64,000 bases of DNA from Cobetia marina (GTDB lineage: Bacteria > Pseudomonadota > Gammaproteobacteria > Pseudomonadales > Halomonadaceae), in NCBI RefSeq assembly GCF_001720485.1, contig NZ_CP017114.1, forward strand, positions 2,046,001 to 2,110,000, read 5' to 3'. The translations under genes and the position numbers were made by a program. Positions 62,826 to 64,000 of the stretch are shown in pieces. The notes beneath the pieces are model-generated. The model was not told the origin of the DNA. It saw only the letters and a list, made by a program, of their open reading frames with translations, and searched no databases. The first letter of the stretch is position 1, and the number at the start of each line of letters is the position of its first letter.

Positions 62826-62852
62826 TCAAGTTCGCTCAGCACTGGCCGATAG
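62826..62852 (+). promoter_or_regulatory. Sigma-28 (FliA) promoter of flgK(L)
   Basis: TCAA (62826-62829), 15 bp, GCCGATAG (62845-62852), identical to the receptor promoter pattern. Leader to flgK about 67 nt. In Salmonella flgKL likewise has its own FliA promoter besides read-through from flgB. Confidence 0.86.
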
Positions 62853-62926
62853 TCAGGCATGCCCGGCACGTCGCGGCAGAGTGCCCATCTTCCTACTGTC
62901 TTCTTCATTCGCTTCAGGTAAACGTC

Positions 62927-64000
62927 ATGGCCAGCAGCATGTTGAGTATCGGTGTCAGTGGTCTGCAGGCCGCCCAGACCGCGCTTGCCACCAACAGCAA
63001 CAACATCGCCAACGTCTATACGCCGGGTTATAGCCGCGAGACGGTGGAACTGAGTGGCGGGCCGGGGGCCAGCCCGGTCTCTGGCGTCAGCGTGTCTTCC
63101 ATCAGTCGCCAGACGGATGCGTATCTCTCGGCGCAGCTGGATTCGGCGCTGAGCGCCAGCGCGGCGCTGGAAACCCGTGAGGCCAATCTCAGCCAGATCG
63201 ACAATCTGCTGGCGGATGAAGAGGCTGGCTTGGCGCCTCTGATGCAGCAGTTCTTCGCTGCCATCGAGGGTGTCGCCAGCCAGCCGGGCGACCCTGCCGC
63301 CCGCGAGAGCATGTTGGGCACGGCGGAGAGCCTGGCCGGGCAACTCAATGCCTTCGCGGGGTATCTCGATGAGATGGATGCCGGTGTCAATGCGCGAATC
63401 GGCGATGTGGTCGGCGACATCAACAACGCCACCACCCAGATCGCCTCGCTGAACGAGCAGATTTCCATGACGCGTGCGCGCACCGGAGAAGAGCCGCTGG
63501 GGCTGCTGGATCAGCGTGATCAGGCGGTCACCGAGTTGCAATCGCTGGTGGGTGTCGACGTGCAGGAGCAGGGCGGGCGCTTGAGCATCAGCCTTGGCAA
63601 CGGTCAGCTGCTGGTCAATGGCAGCGACAGCCATGATCTTGTCGCGGTGGTGGACCCTCAGGATGCCAGTCGGGTGGTGGTCAATTACAGCGCGGCCCCG
63701 GGAATGCCGATGAGTCTCGAAGAGGGCCAGCTTGAGGGCGGCACGCTGGGCGGGTTGCTGGGATTTCGTGAGGAGAGTCTGGCGCCGGCCCAGAATCAGT
63801 TGGGGCAACTGGCGGCGGGTCTGGCATTGGCCTTCAATGCCCAGCATGGCGACGGGATCGATGCCAATGGTGACGCCGGCGGCGACTTCTTCACGCTCGG
63901 CACGCCGGAGGTCCTGCCCGCCAGCGGCAACACCCTCGATGCAGCACTTGAGGTCGAGTTCGCCCCTGCGACCCTGAAGGAGGGTGAGGACTTCTACAGT
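62927..64000 (+). CDS. flgK: Hook-filament junction protein FlgK (HAP1), 3' partial
   Basis: The frame is open from the ATG at 62927 to the end of the window, 358 codons. The N terminus (SMLSIGVSGLQAAQTALATNSNNIANVYTPGYSRE) is the conserved FlgK/rod-hook segment, followed by the family's DAYLSAQLDSALSASAALE, IDNLLADEEAGLAPLMQQFFAAIEGVASQPGDPAAR and LNEQISMTR...GEEPLGLLDQRD pattern. The C-terminal half and, presumably, flgL lie outside. It is chaperoned by FlgN and follows the FliA promoter at 62826-62852. Confidence 0.95.
   Translation, partial: MASSMLSIGVSGLQAAQTALATNSNNIANVYTPGYSRETVELSGGPGASPVSGVSVSSISRQTDAYLSAQLDSALSASAALETREANLSQIDNLLADEEAGLAPLMQQFFAAIEGVASQPGDPAARESMLGTAESLAGQLNAFAGYLDEMDAGVNARIGDVVGDINNATTQIASLNEQISMTRARTGEEPLGLLDQRDQAVTELQSLVGVDVQEQGGRLSISLGNGQLLVNGSDSHDLVAVVDPQDASRVVVNYSAAPGMPMSLEEGQLEGGTLGGLLGFREESLAPAQNQLGQLAAGLALAFNAQHGDGIDANGDAGGDFFTLGTPEVLPASGNTLDAALEVEFAPATLKEGEDFYS

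Overview
The window is high-GC (roughly 60-65% by eye) gammaproteobacterial chromosome. Gene content and protein style (halophile-like acidic proteins, rbsDACB-rbsR, a YdeP-type molybdoenzyme, an enteric-type flhDC flagellar cluster) suggest a member of the Halomonadaceae such as Cobetia or Halomonas. That placement is inference; no rRNA or other phylogenetic marker is present.

Layout. Positions 1-31.6 kb hold ordinary metabolic, transport and regulatory genes: a MocR-type regulator cut by the window edge, a secreted coiled-coil protein, a patatin-like lipase, a stress-type SDR, a spermidine-synthase-like methyltransferase, a hemerythrin, a YdeP/FdhF-like molybdoprotein, a CodB-like permease, a higBA toxin-antitoxin pair, two tandem paralogous EamA exporters with an AraC regulator, a lipoprotein, a three-subunit membrane FAD dehydrogenase (Tat small subunit, GMC flavoprotein, triheme cytochrome c lipoprotein), a coiled-coil/HhH protein, an orphan solute-binding protein, a dicarboxylate symporter, an MFS exporter and the ribose operon rbsDACB followed by rbsR.

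Positions 31.9-64 kb are one continuous motility and chemotaxis region: fliD-fliS-fliT, a FliK-like/FlhB-tail fusion, a 783-bp AT-rich non-coding region, flhD-flhC, motAB, cheA-cheW, an Aer-like receptor, cheR-cheB-cheY-cheZ, flhB-flhA-flhE, divergent flgA-flgM-flgN, then flgBCDEFGHIJ and the start of flgK (cut by the window end). The order from flhDC to flgK is nearly that of E. coli/Salmonella. Six sites fit one sigma-28 (FliA) promoter pattern, T(C/A)AA-N15-G(C/T)CGATA(A/G/C), placed before fliD, motA, the receptor gene, cheY, flgM and flgK. With flgM (anti-FliA) in the cluster they outline a local FlhDC-FliA hierarchy.

Most notable: three genes are out of frame at G/C homopolymers, namely the orphan binding protein (signal peptide), flhD (one G too many; as written flhD reads straight into flhC) and flgJ (one G short in a G7 tract). 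They are either homopolymer sequence errors or real, possibly reversible, frameshifts; if real, the strain should be non-motile. Also notable are the FliK/FlhB-tail fusion and a perfect FNR/Anr box in the long flhDC upstream region.
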